A DNA stretch of 64,000 nucleotides, from contig NZ_VDDA01000010.1 of the NCBI RefSeq assembly GCF_006151805.1, positions 1 to 64,000 on the forward strand, given 5' to 3'. The DNA is from Methylobacterium terricola (GTDB lineage: Bacteria; Pseudomonadota; Alphaproteobacteria; Rhizobiales; Beijerinckiaceae). Under the pieces are notes generated by a model. The model was not told the origin of the DNA, did no database searches, and saw nothing but the letters and a program-made list of their open reading frames with translations. Both the position numbers and the translations under genes were made by a program. Of the stretch, positions 49,374 to 60,011 are shown one piece after another (the first letter of the stretch is position 1; the number at the start of each line of letters is the position of its first letter).

Positions 49374-50954
49374 ATGTCATTCGCCGAACTGGGTTTAAGC
49401 GAGAAGGTTCAGCAGGCCGTCGAGGCGGCAGGCTACACCACGCCGACCCCGATCCAAGCTCAAGCCATTCCGCACGTGCTCGCGCGGCGTGACGTCCTCG
49501 GCGTCGCGCAGACCGGCACCGGCAAGACGGCGGCGTTCACGCTGCCGATGCTCACCCTGCTCGAGCAGGGCCGGGCGCGGGCGCGGATGCCGCGCACGCT
49601 GATCCTCGAGCCGACGCGCGAACTCGCCGCGCAGGTCGTGGAGAATTTCGAGCGCTACGGCTCGAACCACAAGCTCAACGTCGCGCTCCTGATCGGCGGC
49701 GTCTCCTTCGCCGACCAGGACCTGAAGATCACCCGCGGCGTCGACGTGCTGATCGCGACGCCCGGCCGGCTGCTCGATCATTTCGAGCGCGGCAAGCTGC
49801 TGCTCACCGGCGTCGAGCTGCTCGTCATCGACGAGGCCGACCGGATGCTCGACATGGGGTTCATCCCCGATATCGAGCGGATCGTGAAGATGGTGCCGTT
49901 CACGCGCCAGACGCTGTTCTTCTCGGCGACGATGCCGCCGGAGATCCAGCGCCTCGCCGACGACTTCCTGCACAATCCGGTCCGCATCGAGGTGGCGCGC
50001 CCCGCCTCCACCGCCACCACGATCACCCAGCGGCTGGTCGCGACCGGCGCCGAGGGGCACCAGAAGCGCAAGACCCTGCGCAAGCTGATCCGCGGCGCGG
50101 AGGAGCTGAACAACGGCATCATCTTCTGCAACCGCAAGCGCGACGTCGCGCAGCTGCAGAAGTCGCTGTCGAACCACGGCTTCAACGTCGCGGCCCTGCA
50201 CGGCGACATGGACCAGCGCGCCCGCATGGCGGCGCTCGACGCGTTCCGCTCCGGCGAGGTGCCGCTGCTCGTCGCGAGCGACGTGGCCGCCCGAGGCCTC
50301 GACATCCCGGCGGTGAGCCACGTCTTCAACTTCGACGTGCCGCACCACGCCGAGGATTACGTTCACCGGATCGGCCGCACCGGCCGGGCCGGCCGCACCG
50401 GCACCGCCCTCACCCTGATCGGCCGCGGCGACGAGAAGTCGCTCGCGGCGATCGAGACGCTGATCGGGCAGCCGATTCCCTGGGCCGAGGGCGACCTCGC
50501 CAGCCTGCCGGAGGACGAGGCGAGCGAGCCAAGCGAGCGGCGCGGCCGGAGCGAACGCGGGCGTCGGGCCGAGGGCTCCCGCGACGACGGGCGCCGTGAG
50601 GAGAGAGGCCGGGACGAGGGACGGCGGGACGAGACGCGCCGCCGGCGTGCCCGCGGCCCGCGCCCGGACGAGGAGGCGGCTCCGGCCCGTGCCGACGGCG
50701 AGGCATCGCGCCAGCCCGAGGCATCCCGCCAGCCCGAGGAGCGCCGCAAGCCGGACGAGCGTCGTCCCCAGGCGGCACGGCGGCCGCAGGAGGAACGGCG
50801 TCTTCCGGATGACCGCTCCGCCGGGCGACGGAACGACCGCGGGCGCTTCCGCGACGACGACGCGATGCCGGAGGCCGAGATCGGCATGGGCGCTCACGTC
50901 CCTGCCTTCCTGCTTCGGCCGGTTGTTCTGAAGAAGCGCAACGACGGCGAATAG
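49374..50954 (+). CDS. DEAD-box ATP-dependent RNA helicase, RhlE type
   Basis: The 526-residue helicase unwinds RNA duplexes during ribosome assembly or mRNA decay. It has the Q motif (FAELGLSEKVQQAVEAAGYT), Walker A AQTGTGKT (45-52), PTRELA, TPGR, DEAD (153-156), SAT and HRIGRTGRAGRTG. The RhlE-like sequence GFIPDIERIVKMVP places it in that subfamily. Residues about 395-526 are a disordered, charged tail dense in Arg, Glu, Asp and Pro with repeated EASRQPE and ERRKPDE-like units. The start has no strong Shine-Dalgarno. The 290-base region upstream (49084-49373) contains a consensus TTGACA at 49181 but no clear -10. Confidence 0.92.
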   Translation: MSFAELGLSEKVQQAVEAAGYTTPTPIQAQAIPHVLARRDVLGVAQTGTGKTAAFTLPMLTLLEQGRARARMPRTLILEPTRELAAQVVENFERYGSNHKLNVALLIGGVSFADQDLKITRGVDVLIATPGRLLDHFERGKLLLTGVELLVIDEADRMLDMGFIPDIERIVKMVPFTRQTLFFSATMPPEIQRLADDFLHNPVRIEVARPASTATTITQRLVATGAEGHQKRKTLRKLIRGAEELNNGIIFCNRKRDVAQLQKSLSNHGFNVAALHGDMDQRARMAALDAFRSGEVPLLVASDVAARGLDIPAVSHVFNFDVPHHAEDYVHRIGRTGRAGRTGTALTLIGRGDEKSLAAIETLIGQPIPWAEGDLASLPEDEASEPSERRGRSERGRRAEGSRDDGRREERGRDEGRRDETRRRRARGPRPDEEAAPARADGEASRQPEASRQPEERRKPDERRPQAARRPQEERRLPDDRSAGRRNDRGRFRDDDAMPEAEIGMGAHVPAFLLRPVVLKKRNDGE

Positions 50955-51077
50955 ACCGGCGATTTCGCTCCTGTGAGCGCCTAGCGCGGCGGCGCTTTAA
51001 CTGCTTCTCCACCGACCCACGCTATTGGTCGGAGCATGGCGCCGACATGAAGACGGCGTCCAGCGCGGAGACGTTCG

Positions 51078-52142
51078 ATGGCCGACATGAGCAGCGCCGA
51101 GCTTGATCGGAGCTTCCTGTTCGGCCAGCGTGCGATGGAACTGATGAAGGCGTACCGCTCGCCGGCGACGCCGCGCAGCTACGCCGTGTGGTACACCTAC
51201 GTCGCCGGCCTGAATCCGCCGCTCAACGAGGCGATCAAGCGCCTCACCACCGAGCACGGGGTCCTCAGCGAGAGCACGATCGACCTGCTGTTCGAGACCT
51301 ATCTCGACGGGAAGCGGCTCGCCTGCGAGACCGAGCGGGCGAGCGCCGGCGTGCTCACCGAGATCGAGCAGATCATGGAGATGCTGGACGCCGCCCTCGG
51401 CTCCACGGCGCGCTACGGCGCCTCGCTCCAGGCGTTCAGCCAGGATCTTGCCGCCCCGGCGGTGAACCGGGCCCGGGTGCGGGAGATCGTCTCGTCCCTC
51501 GTCGTCACCACCCGGGACGTGGCCGCCAACAACCGCACCCTCGAGGCGCGGATGCGCGAGAGCCGCACCGAGATCGAGACCCTGCGCGAAACCCTCGAAG
51601 CGGTCCGCGTCGAGTCCCTCACCGATCCCCTCACCGGCATCGGTAACCGCAAGCATTTCGAGGAGATGCTGCACAAGGCCGTGGACCACGCCGCGGTGCA
51701 GGGTCAGCCGCTCTGCCTCGTCGTGCTCGACATCGATCACTTCAAGCGCTTCAACGACCTTTACGGCCACCTCACCGGCGATCAGGTGCTCCGGCTCGTC
51801 GCGCTGACAATGCGCGAATGCGTCGAGGCGCGGACCACCATCGCGCGGTTCGGCGGAGAGGAATTCGGGATCATCCTGCCGGATTGCGACCGGTTCGACG
51901 CCCGGGAGGTGGCCGAGAAGGTCCGCACCAGCGTGATGGGACGCGAGCTGGTCAAGCGCTCCACCGGCGAAAGCCTGGGCCGGATCACCATCTCGGTCGG
52001 GCTGGCGGTCTACCGGCGCGGCGACACGGCAGTGTCACTGCTCGAGCGCGCCGATCATTGCATGTTCACGGCCAAGCGCTCGGGCCGCAACCGGGTCGTC
52101 GACGACGCGGTCGCGGTGGACACCATGAACGACGTCGCGTGA
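51078..52142 (+). CDS. Diguanylate cyclase (GGEEF)
   Basis: The 354-residue soluble protein has an N-terminal helical region of unknown type (about 1-170), containing a run that resembles the sensor segment SPATPRSYAVWYTYVAGLNP, followed by a coiled-coil linker and a GGDEF domain (about 175-340). The active-site motif is GGEEF at 259-263, LTDPLTGIGNRKHFEE leads the domain, and the DIDHFKRFNDLYGH metal/GTP region is intact, so c-di-GMP synthesis is expected. No RxxD inhibitory site is present five residues before GGEEF. The start has GGAG seven bases upstream. Confidence 0.93.
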   Translation: MADMSSAELDRSFLFGQRAMELMKAYRSPATPRSYAVWYTYVAGLNPPLNEAIKRLTTEHGVLSESTIDLLFETYLDGKRLACETERASAGVLTEIEQIMEMLDAALGSTARYGASLQAFSQDLAAPAVNRARVREIVSSLVVTTRDVAANNRTLEARMRESRTEIETLRETLEAVRVESLTDPLTGIGNRKHFEEMLHKAVDHAAVQGQPLCLVVLDIDHFKRFNDLYGHLTGDQVLRLVALTMRECVEARTTIARFGGEEFGIILPDCDRFDAREVAEKVRTSVMGRELVKRSTGESLGRITISVGLAVYRRGDTAVSLLERADHCMFTAKRSGRNRVVDDAVAVDTMNDVA

Positions 52143-52185
52143 ACGAAGCCGGGCGGCGCGGCTGTCGGCCGCCGGGCTTCGCGCG

Positions 52186-52566
52186 TCAGGCGTGAGCCGA
52201 GGCGAGAGCGTTCGGGTCGGCGGGGGTGATCGCGACCGATTCGCCGCAGCCGCAGGCCGAGGTCTGGTTGGGATTGTTGAACACGAACTGCGACGACAGC
52301 TTCGTGGTCTGAAAATCCATCTCGGTGCCGAGCAGGAACAGCACCGCCTTCGGATCGATGAACACGCGGACGCCCTTGTCCTCGATCATGTCCTCGCCGG
52401 GCTTGCGGTCCTCGGCATATTCCATCGTGTAGCTCATGCCGGCGCAGCCGCCGTTCCTGACCCCGACGCGCAAGCCCGCGATCGGGCGCTCGGCGTCGGC
52501 CATGATGCCCTTGATCCGCGCAGCGGCGGCCTCGGTCAGCGACATCACCTTGAAGCTCGGTGCCAT
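52186..52566 (-). CDS. sufA: Iron-sulfur cluster assembly A-type carrier (SufA/IscA)
   Basis: A 126-residue HesB/IscA-family protein with the three cluster-binding cysteines Cys 41 (NGGCAGMSY), Cys 105 and Cys 107 (SACGCGES). It accepts 2Fe-2S or 4Fe-4S clusters from the SufBCD scaffold and delivers them to target proteins. By rhizobial order it belongs to the suf operon (sufS2-B-C-D-S-T-A), but here a reverse-strand Uma2 gene separates it from sufT, so it may be expressed from its own promoter. Confidence 0.92.
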   Translation of the reverse strand: MAPSFKVMSLTEAAAARIKGIMADAERPIAGLRVGVRNGGCAGMSYTMEYAEDRKPGEDMIEDKGVRVFIDPKAVLFLLGTEMDFQTTKLSSQFVFNNPNQTSACGCGESVAITPADPNALASAHA

Positions 52567-52699
52567 TGTGAAAACTCTCTCCGACGGCCGGGTTCAAGGC
52601 CCGGGCGGTTGAGGCGTGACGTTACGATCCGAAGATAAGCATCCCGGTGCCCGCGGTCCACCGCGGGACGTGGTAGGATGCAATGCGACGGAGGCGGCG

Positions 52700-53293
52700 A
52701 TGGCGGATGCGGCGCGGCAGCGGATGACGCCGGAGGAGTTCTTTCGCTGGCAGGAGGGCCAGGACGAGCCGTTCGAGCTCGTCGACGGCGCTCCGGTGCC
52801 GAAGCACCGGATGATGACCGGGGCCAGCGTTCAGCACGACCGGGTGACGGTGAACGTCATCATCACGTTGGGCAACCAGCTTCGCGGCTCACGGTGCCGG
52901 CCGACCACGGACGATGTTTCGCTTCGGACCCGTATCAACACGATCCGGCGGCCCGACGTCACGATCGAGTGCGGCGAACTCGTCCACGACACTCACGAGT
53001 CCCGTGAACCACGCCTTGTCGTCGAAGTCGCCTCCCCCTCCACGACCACCGTCGACCGGACCGTGAAGCTGGAGGAGTACAAGCGGCACCCAAGCCTACG
53101 ATACATTCTGCTCCTCGAAACCGTGGCCCCGGTCGCCCTGCTTTACCGCCGGGAGGTGGAAGGCTGGCAAGCGGAGCTGTTCGAAGGTTTGGATGCGGTG
53201 ATCGAGTTGCCTGACATCGGCGCGCGACTGATGCTCGCCGACGTCTACTATGACCTGACGTTTCCGCCCCGCATCACCGACGCGATGCGCTGA
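52700..53293 (+). CDS. Uma2 family restriction-endonuclease-like protein
   Basis: A 197-residue protein with the Uma2 (DUF820) layout: N-terminal MTPEEFFRWQEGQDEPFELV with Glu 26, then RRPDVTIECG (Asp 86), the strand LVVEVASPSTTT (Glu 109) and a Lys/Tyr helix KLEEYKRHPSLRYIL. These residues form a PD-(D/E)XK-like nuclease core. Function in vivo is unknown; members are abundant in cyanobacteria and scattered in other bacteria. It has GGAGG before the start, is on the opposite strand to the suf genes around it, and is visibly lower in GC than them. It probably inserted between sufT and sufA. Confidence 0.85.
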   Translation: MADAARQRMTPEEFFRWQEGQDEPFELVDGAPVPKHRMMTGASVQHDRVTVNVIITLGNQLRGSRCRPTTDDVSLRTRINTIRRPDVTIECGELVHDTHESREPRLVVEVASPSTTTVDRTVKLEEYKRHPSLRYILLLETVAPVALLYRREVEGWQAELFEGLDAVIELPDIGARLMLADVYYDLTFPPRITDAMR

Positions 53294-53299
53294 CCCGCC

Positions 53300-53689
53300 T
53301 CACCACATGTCCAGCGCGATGCGGGCCTCGTCCGACATCCGGCTCTGGTCCCATGGCGGGTCGAACACCATCGTGACGCTGCAGCCGGTGACGCCCGGCA
53401 CCGCCGAGACGGCATTCTCGACCCAGCCCGGCATCTCGCCCGCGACCGGACAGCCCGGCGCCGTCAGGGTCATGTCGATGGCGACGCTGCGGTCGTCGGC
53501 GATGTCGACCCGGTAGATCAGGCCGAGCTCGTAGATGTCGGCCGGGATCTCCGGATCGTAGACGGACTTGAGCGCCGCGACGATGCCGTCGGTCAGCTGG
53601 TCCATCTCCTCCGGCGGGATCGTCGAGGCATTCACCTCGGCGTTCATCGGCGGGGAATGCGCGCCGCTCGTGGCGGGGGTATCGGTCAT
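53300..53689 (-). CDS. sufT: SUF system protein SufT (DUF59/MIP18 family)
   Basis: A 129-residue DUF59 protein with the family blocks VAALKSVYDPEIPADIYELG, LIYRVDIADDRSVAIDMTLT and the hallmark TAPGCPVAGEMP, whose Cys can bind a cluster. SufT-type proteins help cluster transfer and Fe-S maturation. A Shine-Dalgarno GAGGA lies just before the ATG. It follows sufS with six bases between and is the last canonical gene before the inserted Uma2 gene. Confidence 0.9.
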   Translation of the reverse strand: MTDTPATSGAHSPPMNAEVNASTIPPEEMDQLTDGIVAALKSVYDPEIPADIYELGLIYRVDIADDRSVAIDMTLTAPGCPVAGEMPGWVENAVSAVPGVTGCSVTMVFDPPWDQSRMSDEARIALDMW

Positions 53690-53695
53690 GGGTCC

Positions 53696-54940
53696 TCACG
53701 CGAACATCCGTTCGGCCCGGGTCAGGGCCGAGACGAGGGCATCAATCTCCGCCGTCGTATTATACAGGCCGAACGAGGCGCGACAGGTGGAAGTGGTGCC
53801 GAAGCGCTTCAGGAGCGGCATGGCGCAATGGGTGCCGGCCCTCACCGCGACGCCCTGGCGGTCGATCACCGTCGCGACGTCGTGGGCATGGGCGCCCTTC
53901 ATCTCGAACGAGATCACAGCGCCCTTGGTCTTGGCGGTGCCGATGATCCGCAGGCTGTTCATCCCCCGCAGCCGCTCCTGCGCGTAGGCGAGCAGGTGCG
54001 CCTCGTGGGCGGCGATGCGCTCGCGGCCGAGGCTCATCATGAATTCGAGCGCGGCGCCGAGCCCGATCGCCTCGATGATCGCCGGGGTGCCGGCCTCGAA
54101 GCGGTGCGGGGGCGCGTTGTAGGTGATGCGCTCCTCCTCGACGATCTCGATCATCTCGCCGCCGCCCTGATAGGGGGGCAGGCGCTCCAGCCACTCCTTC
54201 TTGCCGTAGAGCACGCCGATGCCGGTCGGCCCGTAGACCTTGTGGCCGGTGAAGACGAAGAAATCGCAATCGAGAGCCTGGACGTCGATCGCCTGGTGCA
54301 CCGCGCTCTGCGCCCCGTCGAGCAGCACCGGCACGCCGTGGGCATGGGCGATGCGGACGATCTCGGCCGCCGGCGTCACCGTGCCGAGCACGTTCGACAT
54401 GTGGCTGATCGCCACCATCTTGGTCTTGGGGGTGAAAAGCTTCTCGAACTCCTCGACCAGGAAGTTGCCCTCGTCGTCGACGGGAGCGAATTTCAGCACG
54501 GCGCCGCGGCGCTCGCGCAGGAAGTGCCAGGGCACGATGTTGGAATGGTGCTCCATGATCGACAGGATGATCTCGTCACCCTCGCCGATCAGCCCGGCCC
54601 AGCCCATGCAGGTCGCCACGAGATTGTAGGCCTCGGTGGCATTGCGGGTGAAGATGATCTCGTCGGTCGAGCGGGCGTTGAGGAACTGGCGCGTCGTCTC
54701 GCGGGCGCCCTCGAAGCCGTCCGTCGCCGCATTCGCCATGAAGTGCAGGCCGCGATGCACGTTGGCATAGGCCGTCTCCATCGCCCCCGACATCGCGTCG
54801 ATCACCGCCCGCGGTTTCTGCGACGAGGCGGCATTGTCGAGGTAGACCAGCGGCTTGCCGTAGACCTGCTGCGACAGGATCGGGAATTGCGCCCGGATCG
54901 CCTCGACGTCGTAGGGGGTCTGGAGGACGGGTGCGTTCAT
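53696..54940 (-). CDS. sufS: Cysteine desulfurase, group II
   Basis: A 414-residue PLP enzyme that abstracts sulfur from cysteine as a persulfide. The PLP lysine is Lys 234 in FTGHKVYGPTGIGVLYGKKE; the catalytic cysteine is Cys 386 in TSTCRASFGLYNT, the group II (SufS/CsdA) context. The usual RAGHHCAMPL reads RAGTHCAMPL here. It acts with SufE-like or SufU acceptors and the SufBCD scaffold. It is the second cysteine desulfurase of the operon; the first is a group I enzyme. Confidence 0.95.
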   Translation of the reverse strand: MNAPVLQTPYDVEAIRAQFPILSQQVYGKPLVYLDNAASSQKPRAVIDAMSGAMETAYANVHRGLHFMANAATDGFEGARETTRQFLNARSTDEIIFTRNATEAYNLVATCMGWAGLIGEGDEIILSIMEHHSNIVPWHFLRERRGAVLKFAPVDDEGNFLVEEFEKLFTPKTKMVAISHMSNVLGTVTPAAEIVRIAHAHGVPVLLDGAQSAVHQAIDVQALDCDFFVFTGHKVYGPTGIGVLYGKKEWLERLPPYQGGGEMIEIVEEERITYNAPPHRFEAGTPAIIEAIGLGAALEFMMSLGRERIAAHEAHLLAYAQERLRGMNSLRIIGTAKTKGAVISFEMKGAHAHDVATVIDRQGVAVRAGTHCAMPLLKRFGTTSTCRASFGLYNTTAEIDALVSALTRAERMFA

Positions 54941-54967
54941 GTCGGGCTCTCGTGCAGGGCGTGAGAG

Positions 54968-54989
54968 GGGCCGGCCCGTGGGCCGGCCC
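54968..54989 (-). other. Intercistronic hairpin between sufD and sufS
   Basis: GGGCCGGCCC occurs twice (54968-54977 and 54980-54989) separated by two bases; since the unit is its own reverse complement, a 10-bp stem with a minimal loop can form. It may be an mRNA stability or processing element within the operon. Confidence 0.5.
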
Positions 54990-54998
54990 GATCAAGTC

Positions 54999-56318
54999 TT
55001 AACCGCGGCGGGCGAGCCAGGCCTCGATCTCGGCGATCATCGCCTCGCGGGCGTCCTCGTGGGAGACCGCCTCGATCGCCTCGCCGAGGAACGCCTGGAC
55101 CAGCAGGCTCTCCGCCTGGGCACGCGGCAGGCCGCGCGCCATCAGGTAGAACAGCAGGTCCTCGTCGAGCGCACCGCAGGTGGCGCCGTGGCCGCAGGCC
55201 ACGTCGTCGGCGAAGATCTCCAGCTCCGGCTTGTTCATCATCTGCCCCTCGTCGGTGAGGAGGAGGCAGTCCGACTTCATCTTGCCGTCGGTCTTCTGGG
55301 CGATCTGCCGGACGATGATCTTGCCCTGGAACACGCCGGTGGCGTCGCCGTCGATCACCGTCTTGAACTGCTCGCGGCTGATCCCGCCGACGGCGGCATG
55401 GTCGGCGAGCAGGGTCGAGTCGGCGAGCTGGCCGTCGCGGATCATCGCGGCGCCGTTGACGGTGGCGGTCGCGTCGTCCCCTGCGAAATGCAGGTAGAGC
55501 TGGTGGCGCGACAGCACCGCCCCGGTCACCACGTTGACGGTCTCGATGTGCGAGCCGGCGCCGAGGCGGGCCGAGATGGTCGACAGCGCGATGGCCGCGT
55601 CGCCCTCGATGTTGAGCCGGCTGTGCAGCACGCGGGCGCGGTCGCCGATCACGACGTCGAGGACGTCGTTGGGCTGGTAGGCGATCCCGTCCGGGCCCTC
55701 ATGGCTCTCGAGGATCGTCACCTCGGCCTCATCGCCGGCCACGACCAGGACGCGGGTCGCGGTCGAGAACGGGGCGTTCCCGGTGCCGACGAAGCGCAGG
55801 TGCAGGGCCCGCTCGACCTTGGCGCCGGGGGCGACTTGGATCACCACCCCGTCCGCCATGAAGGCGGCGTTGAGCTGGTAGATCGGGTTCTCGCGGGTCT
55901 GCTCGACGGGGGCGAGGTGGTCGAGGAGCGGGTGGCCCTCGCTCATCGCCTGCGCGAACGGCACCACCTCGAGGCCCTCGGGCAGGCCGGCGAGGTCGGA
56001 CAACGCCGCGACCAGGTGGCCGTTGACGAAGGTCAGGCGCGCGGCCTCGATCCCGGCGAAGCCCCGAGCCGCCTTGACGGCGTTGCGGGCGGTCTCGGCG
56101 TCGGGCGCCTCGGCCGGCGGGGCGGCCTCGCGCACGGCGGCGCGCAGGTCGGTGTACTTGAACGCCTCGACGCGGCGATGCGGCAGGCCCGCCGCCTCGA
56201 AGTAGCGGAAGGCCTCCTCGCGGGCGATGGCCGCCCCCGGGAGCTTGAGCCGCTGGACCTCGAACAGCTTCGACAGCCCGGTCTCGGCGGCGGTGCGAAG
56301 AGTCGTGACGTCGGCCAT
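54999..56318 (-). CDS. sufD: Fe-S cluster assembly protein SufD
   Basis: A 439-residue scaffold-complex subunit. The N-terminal region is variable, the core is the right-handed beta-helix shared by SufB and SufD, and the C-terminus carries the conserved SDCLLLTDEGQMMNKPELEI and ADDVACGHGATCGALDEDLL (with the conserved Cys-Gly-His) and LLVQAFLGEAIEAVSH. SufD is needed for iron acquisition by SufBC2D. The ATG at 56318 lies three bases after the sufC stop (GAGG upstream), so the genes are coupled; a GTG two codons earlier is possible. Confidence 0.94.
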   Translation of the reverse strand: MADVTTLRTAAETGLSKLFEVQRLKLPGAAIAREEAFRYFEAAGLPHRRVEAFKYTDLRAAVREAAPPAEAPDAETARNAVKAARGFAGIEAARLTFVNGHLVAALSDLAGLPEGLEVVPFAQAMSEGHPLLDHLAPVEQTRENPIYQLNAAFMADGVVIQVAPGAKVERALHLRFVGTGNAPFSTATRVLVVAGDEAEVTILESHEGPDGIAYQPNDVLDVVIGDRARVLHSRLNIEGDAAIALSTISARLGAGSHIETVNVVTGAVLSRHQLYLHFAGDDATATVNGAAMIRDGQLADSTLLADHAAVGGISREQFKTVIDGDATGVFQGKIIVRQIAQKTDGKMKSDCLLLTDEGQMMNKPELEIFADDVACGHGATCGALDEDLLFYLMARGLPRAQAESLLVQAFLGEAIEAVSHEDAREAMIAEIEAWLARRG

Positions 56319-56320
56319 GG

Positions 56321-57073
56321 TCACGCCGCCTCGTTCGACCGGTACTCGGCGTAGCCCGACGCCTCGAGCTCGAGGGCGAGTTCCTTGCCGCCGGACTTCA
56401 CCACCCGGCCCTGCGCCATCACGTGCACGGTGTCGGGCACGATGTGGTTGAGCAGGCGCTGGTAGTGGGTGATGACCAGGAAGCTGCGGTTCTGGGCGCG
56501 GAGCGCATTCACGCCCTCCGAGACGATGCGCAGAGCATCGATGTCGAGGCCCGAATCGGTTTCGTCGAGGACGCAGAAGCGCGGCGAGAGCAGCGCCATC
56601 TGCAGGATCTCCATGCGCTTCTTCTCGCCGCCGGAGAACCCGACGTTGAGGGCGCGCTTGAGCATGTCCTTGTTGATCTCGAGCTTGTCGGCCGCGGCAT
56701 AGACCTGGCGCATGAAGTCGGGCGTGGTCAGCTCGTCCTCGCCGCGGGTCTTGCGCTGGGCGTTCATCGCCGCCTTGAGGAAGGTCATCGTGCCGACGCC
56801 CGGGATCTCCAGCGGGTACTGGAAGGCCAGGAAGATGCCGGCGGCGGCGCGGGCATCCGCCTCCATCTCCAGGACGTTCTCGCCGTCGAGCAGGATCTCG
56901 CCGTCGAGGACCTCGTAGTCCTCCTTGCCGGCGATGACGTAGGACAGGGTCGACTTGCCGGAGCCGTTCGGGCCCATGATGGCGGCGACCTCGCCGTCGT
57001 TGACGGTCAGGCTGAGGCCGTTGAGGATGCGCTTGTCCTCGATGTTGACGACCAGGTTCTTGATTTCCAGCAT
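56321..57073 (-). CDS. sufC: Fe-S cluster assembly ATPase SufC
   Basis: A 250-residue soluble ABC ATPase with Walker A GPNGSGKST, a Q-loop in LAFQYPLEIPGVGTM, signature FSGGEKKRMEILQMALL, Walker B CVLDETDSGLDIDALR and the switch His in LVITHYQRLLNHI. It binds the SufB and SufD subunits and uses ATP to reshape the scaffold for iron and sulfur entry. The start at 57073 opens MLEIKNLVVNI; upstream in-frame codons to 57130 are not conserved. Confidence 0.96.
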   Translation of the reverse strand: MLEIKNLVVNIEDKRILNGLSLTVNDGEVAAIMGPNGSGKSTLSYVIAGKEDYEVLDGEILLDGENVLEMEADARAAAGIFLAFQYPLEIPGVGTMTFLKAAMNAQRKTRGEDELTTPDFMRQVYAAADKLEINKDMLKRALNVGFSGGEKKRMEILQMALLSPRFCVLDETDSGLDIDALRIVSEGVNALRAQNRSFLVITHYQRLLNHIVPDTVHVMAQGRVVKSGGKELALELEASGYAEYRSNEAA

Positions 57074-57148
57074 GGTAAGGTAGTCCTGACGGGAGCGCGG
57101 CCCGACCGTGCGGCGCCGCATCCGTTGCAAATGATATCGAGATCGGTT

Positions 57149-57171
57149 GCTCCCGGCACTCCGCCGGGAGC
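57149..57171 (-). other. Intercistronic hairpin between sufB and sufC
   Basis: GCTCCCGGC (57149-57157) and GCCGGGAGC (57163-57171) form a perfect 9-bp stem with a five-base loop in the 109-base gap after sufB. No T-run follows, so it looks like a processing or stability element, or a partial terminator. Confidence 0.55.
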
Positions 57172-57182
57172 GAGAGGAGGAA

Positions 57183-58652
<1,470 letters not shown>

Positions 58653-58721
58653 ACCCGTCTCCTACCGCTTACGGCTTCAAGGGCCGCGAGGTGATGACAC
58701 GGCCGGTGGCGGGGGGCGCGA

Positions 58722-59897
58722 TCACGCGGCCCGCTCCCGGCGCTTATATAGGGATGAAACCAGCCGATCGAAGGCCGCCAGGAACCTTTCCCCGTCGTCT
58801 TGCCGGCTGTTCCACCCCAAACTCACGCGCAGCGCCCCCGCGGACAGGGCCGGATCGACCCCCATCGCCGCGAGCACGCCGGAGCGCGAAACCTTTCCCG
58901 AGGCGCAGGCCGCCCCGGACGAGACCGCGACGCCGTCGAGGTCGAGGGCGATCAGGGCCGTCTCGGCCTTGAGCCCCGGCATCGCCAGGCACAGCGTGTT
59001 GGGCAGGCGCTCCGCCCCCGTCCCGAACACCACCGCGTCCGGTGCCCGAGCCCGGACGCCGGCCTCGATCGCGTCGCGAAGCCGCGCGAGGCGATCCGCC
59101 TCCGCGGCCAGGGCCGCCCGCGCGCTCTGCGCCGCAACCCCGAACCCGACGATGCCCGGCACGTTCTCGGTGCCGCCGCGCAGGCGCGATTCCTGCCCGC
59201 CGCCGCGAACCAGGCCGGGTTCAAGGGTCGCGCCGTCGCCGAGCACGACGGCGCCGATCCCCTTCGGAGCGCCGAGCTTGTGGCCCGAGAGGGTCAGCGC
59301 GTCGACGCCACTTATATTGTGCGCGACCAAAACCCGTCCAGCCGCCTGGACCGCGTCGCTGTGGAGCAGGGCGCCATGCTGGCATGTCAGCGCCGCAACC
59401 CTCCCCAGGGGCTGGATCACCCCGGTCTCGTTGTTGGCTGCCTGAACCGACACGAGGGCGGTGACGCCCTCCGCGGCCAGCGCGAGGAGGCGCGCCTCCA
59501 GCGCGTCGAGGCGCAACACGCCGTCCGCATCGACCGGCAGGATCTCCGTCGCCGCGGACGCGAAGCCGTGGCCCTGGAGACAGCACGGATGCTCGGTCGC
59601 GCCGATCAGCAGCCGGGTCGGCGCCGGCAGGCCGCGTCGGCGAAGAGCGCCCGACAGCACGGCGTTCGCCGCCTCGGTGCCGCCGCTGGTGAACACCACC
59701 CGGGCGGGCGCTGCCCCCATGAGGGCCGCGACCTGCCCCCGCGCCGCCTCGATGGCGGAGCGGGCGGCTCGCCCCTCGCGATGGATCGAGGACGGGTTGC
59801 CGGGCAACTCCGTCAGCGCGCGCGCGACCGCCTCCGCCACCTCCGGCCGCACCGGCGAGGTCGCGTTGTGGTCGAGATAGGCGCGCTGGCGCTCCAT
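58722..59897 (-). CDS. Cysteine desulfurase, group I (NifS/IscS-like, first gene of the suf operon)
   Basis: A 391-residue PLP enzyme with N-terminal YLDHNATSPVRPEVAEAVAR, PLP lysine Lys 207 in LSGHKLGAPKGIGAVVL and the flexible-loop cysteine Cys 331 in SSGAACASGKVSRSG, typical of group I. In rhizobial suf operons such a gene precedes sufB and is called sufS2. It likely supplies sulfur to the SufBCD scaffold or to other sulfur acceptors. It starts about 115 bases downstream of the ICE-like inverted repeat. Confidence 0.93.
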   Translation of the reverse strand: MERQRAYLDHNATSPVRPEVAEAVARALTELPGNPSSIHREGRAARSAIEAARGQVAALMGAAPARVVFTSGGTEAANAVLSGALRRRGLPAPTRLLIGATEHPCCLQGHGFASAATEILPVDADGVLRLDALEARLLALAAEGVTALVSVQAANNETGVIQPLGRVAALTCQHGALLHSDAVQAAGRVLVAHNISGVDALTLSGHKLGAPKGIGAVVLGDGATLEPGLVRGGGQESRLRGGTENVPGIVGFGVAAQSARAALAAEADRLARLRDAIEAGVRARAPDAVVFGTGAERLPNTLCLAMPGLKAETALIALDLDGVAVSSGAACASGKVSRSGVLAAMGVDPALSAGALRVSLGWNSRQDDGERFLAAFDRLVSSLYKRRERAA

Positions 59898-60011
59898 GCG
59901 CTGAATTCCTTTGCCTTTCCCCCCGGGGGCCGTGCTAAGGCCCGCCCCGGATACGCGTAATCAGAGGGTGCGTGCCCGCCAACGCGGAGAGCAGGATCCC
60001 GGCACCCGTTG

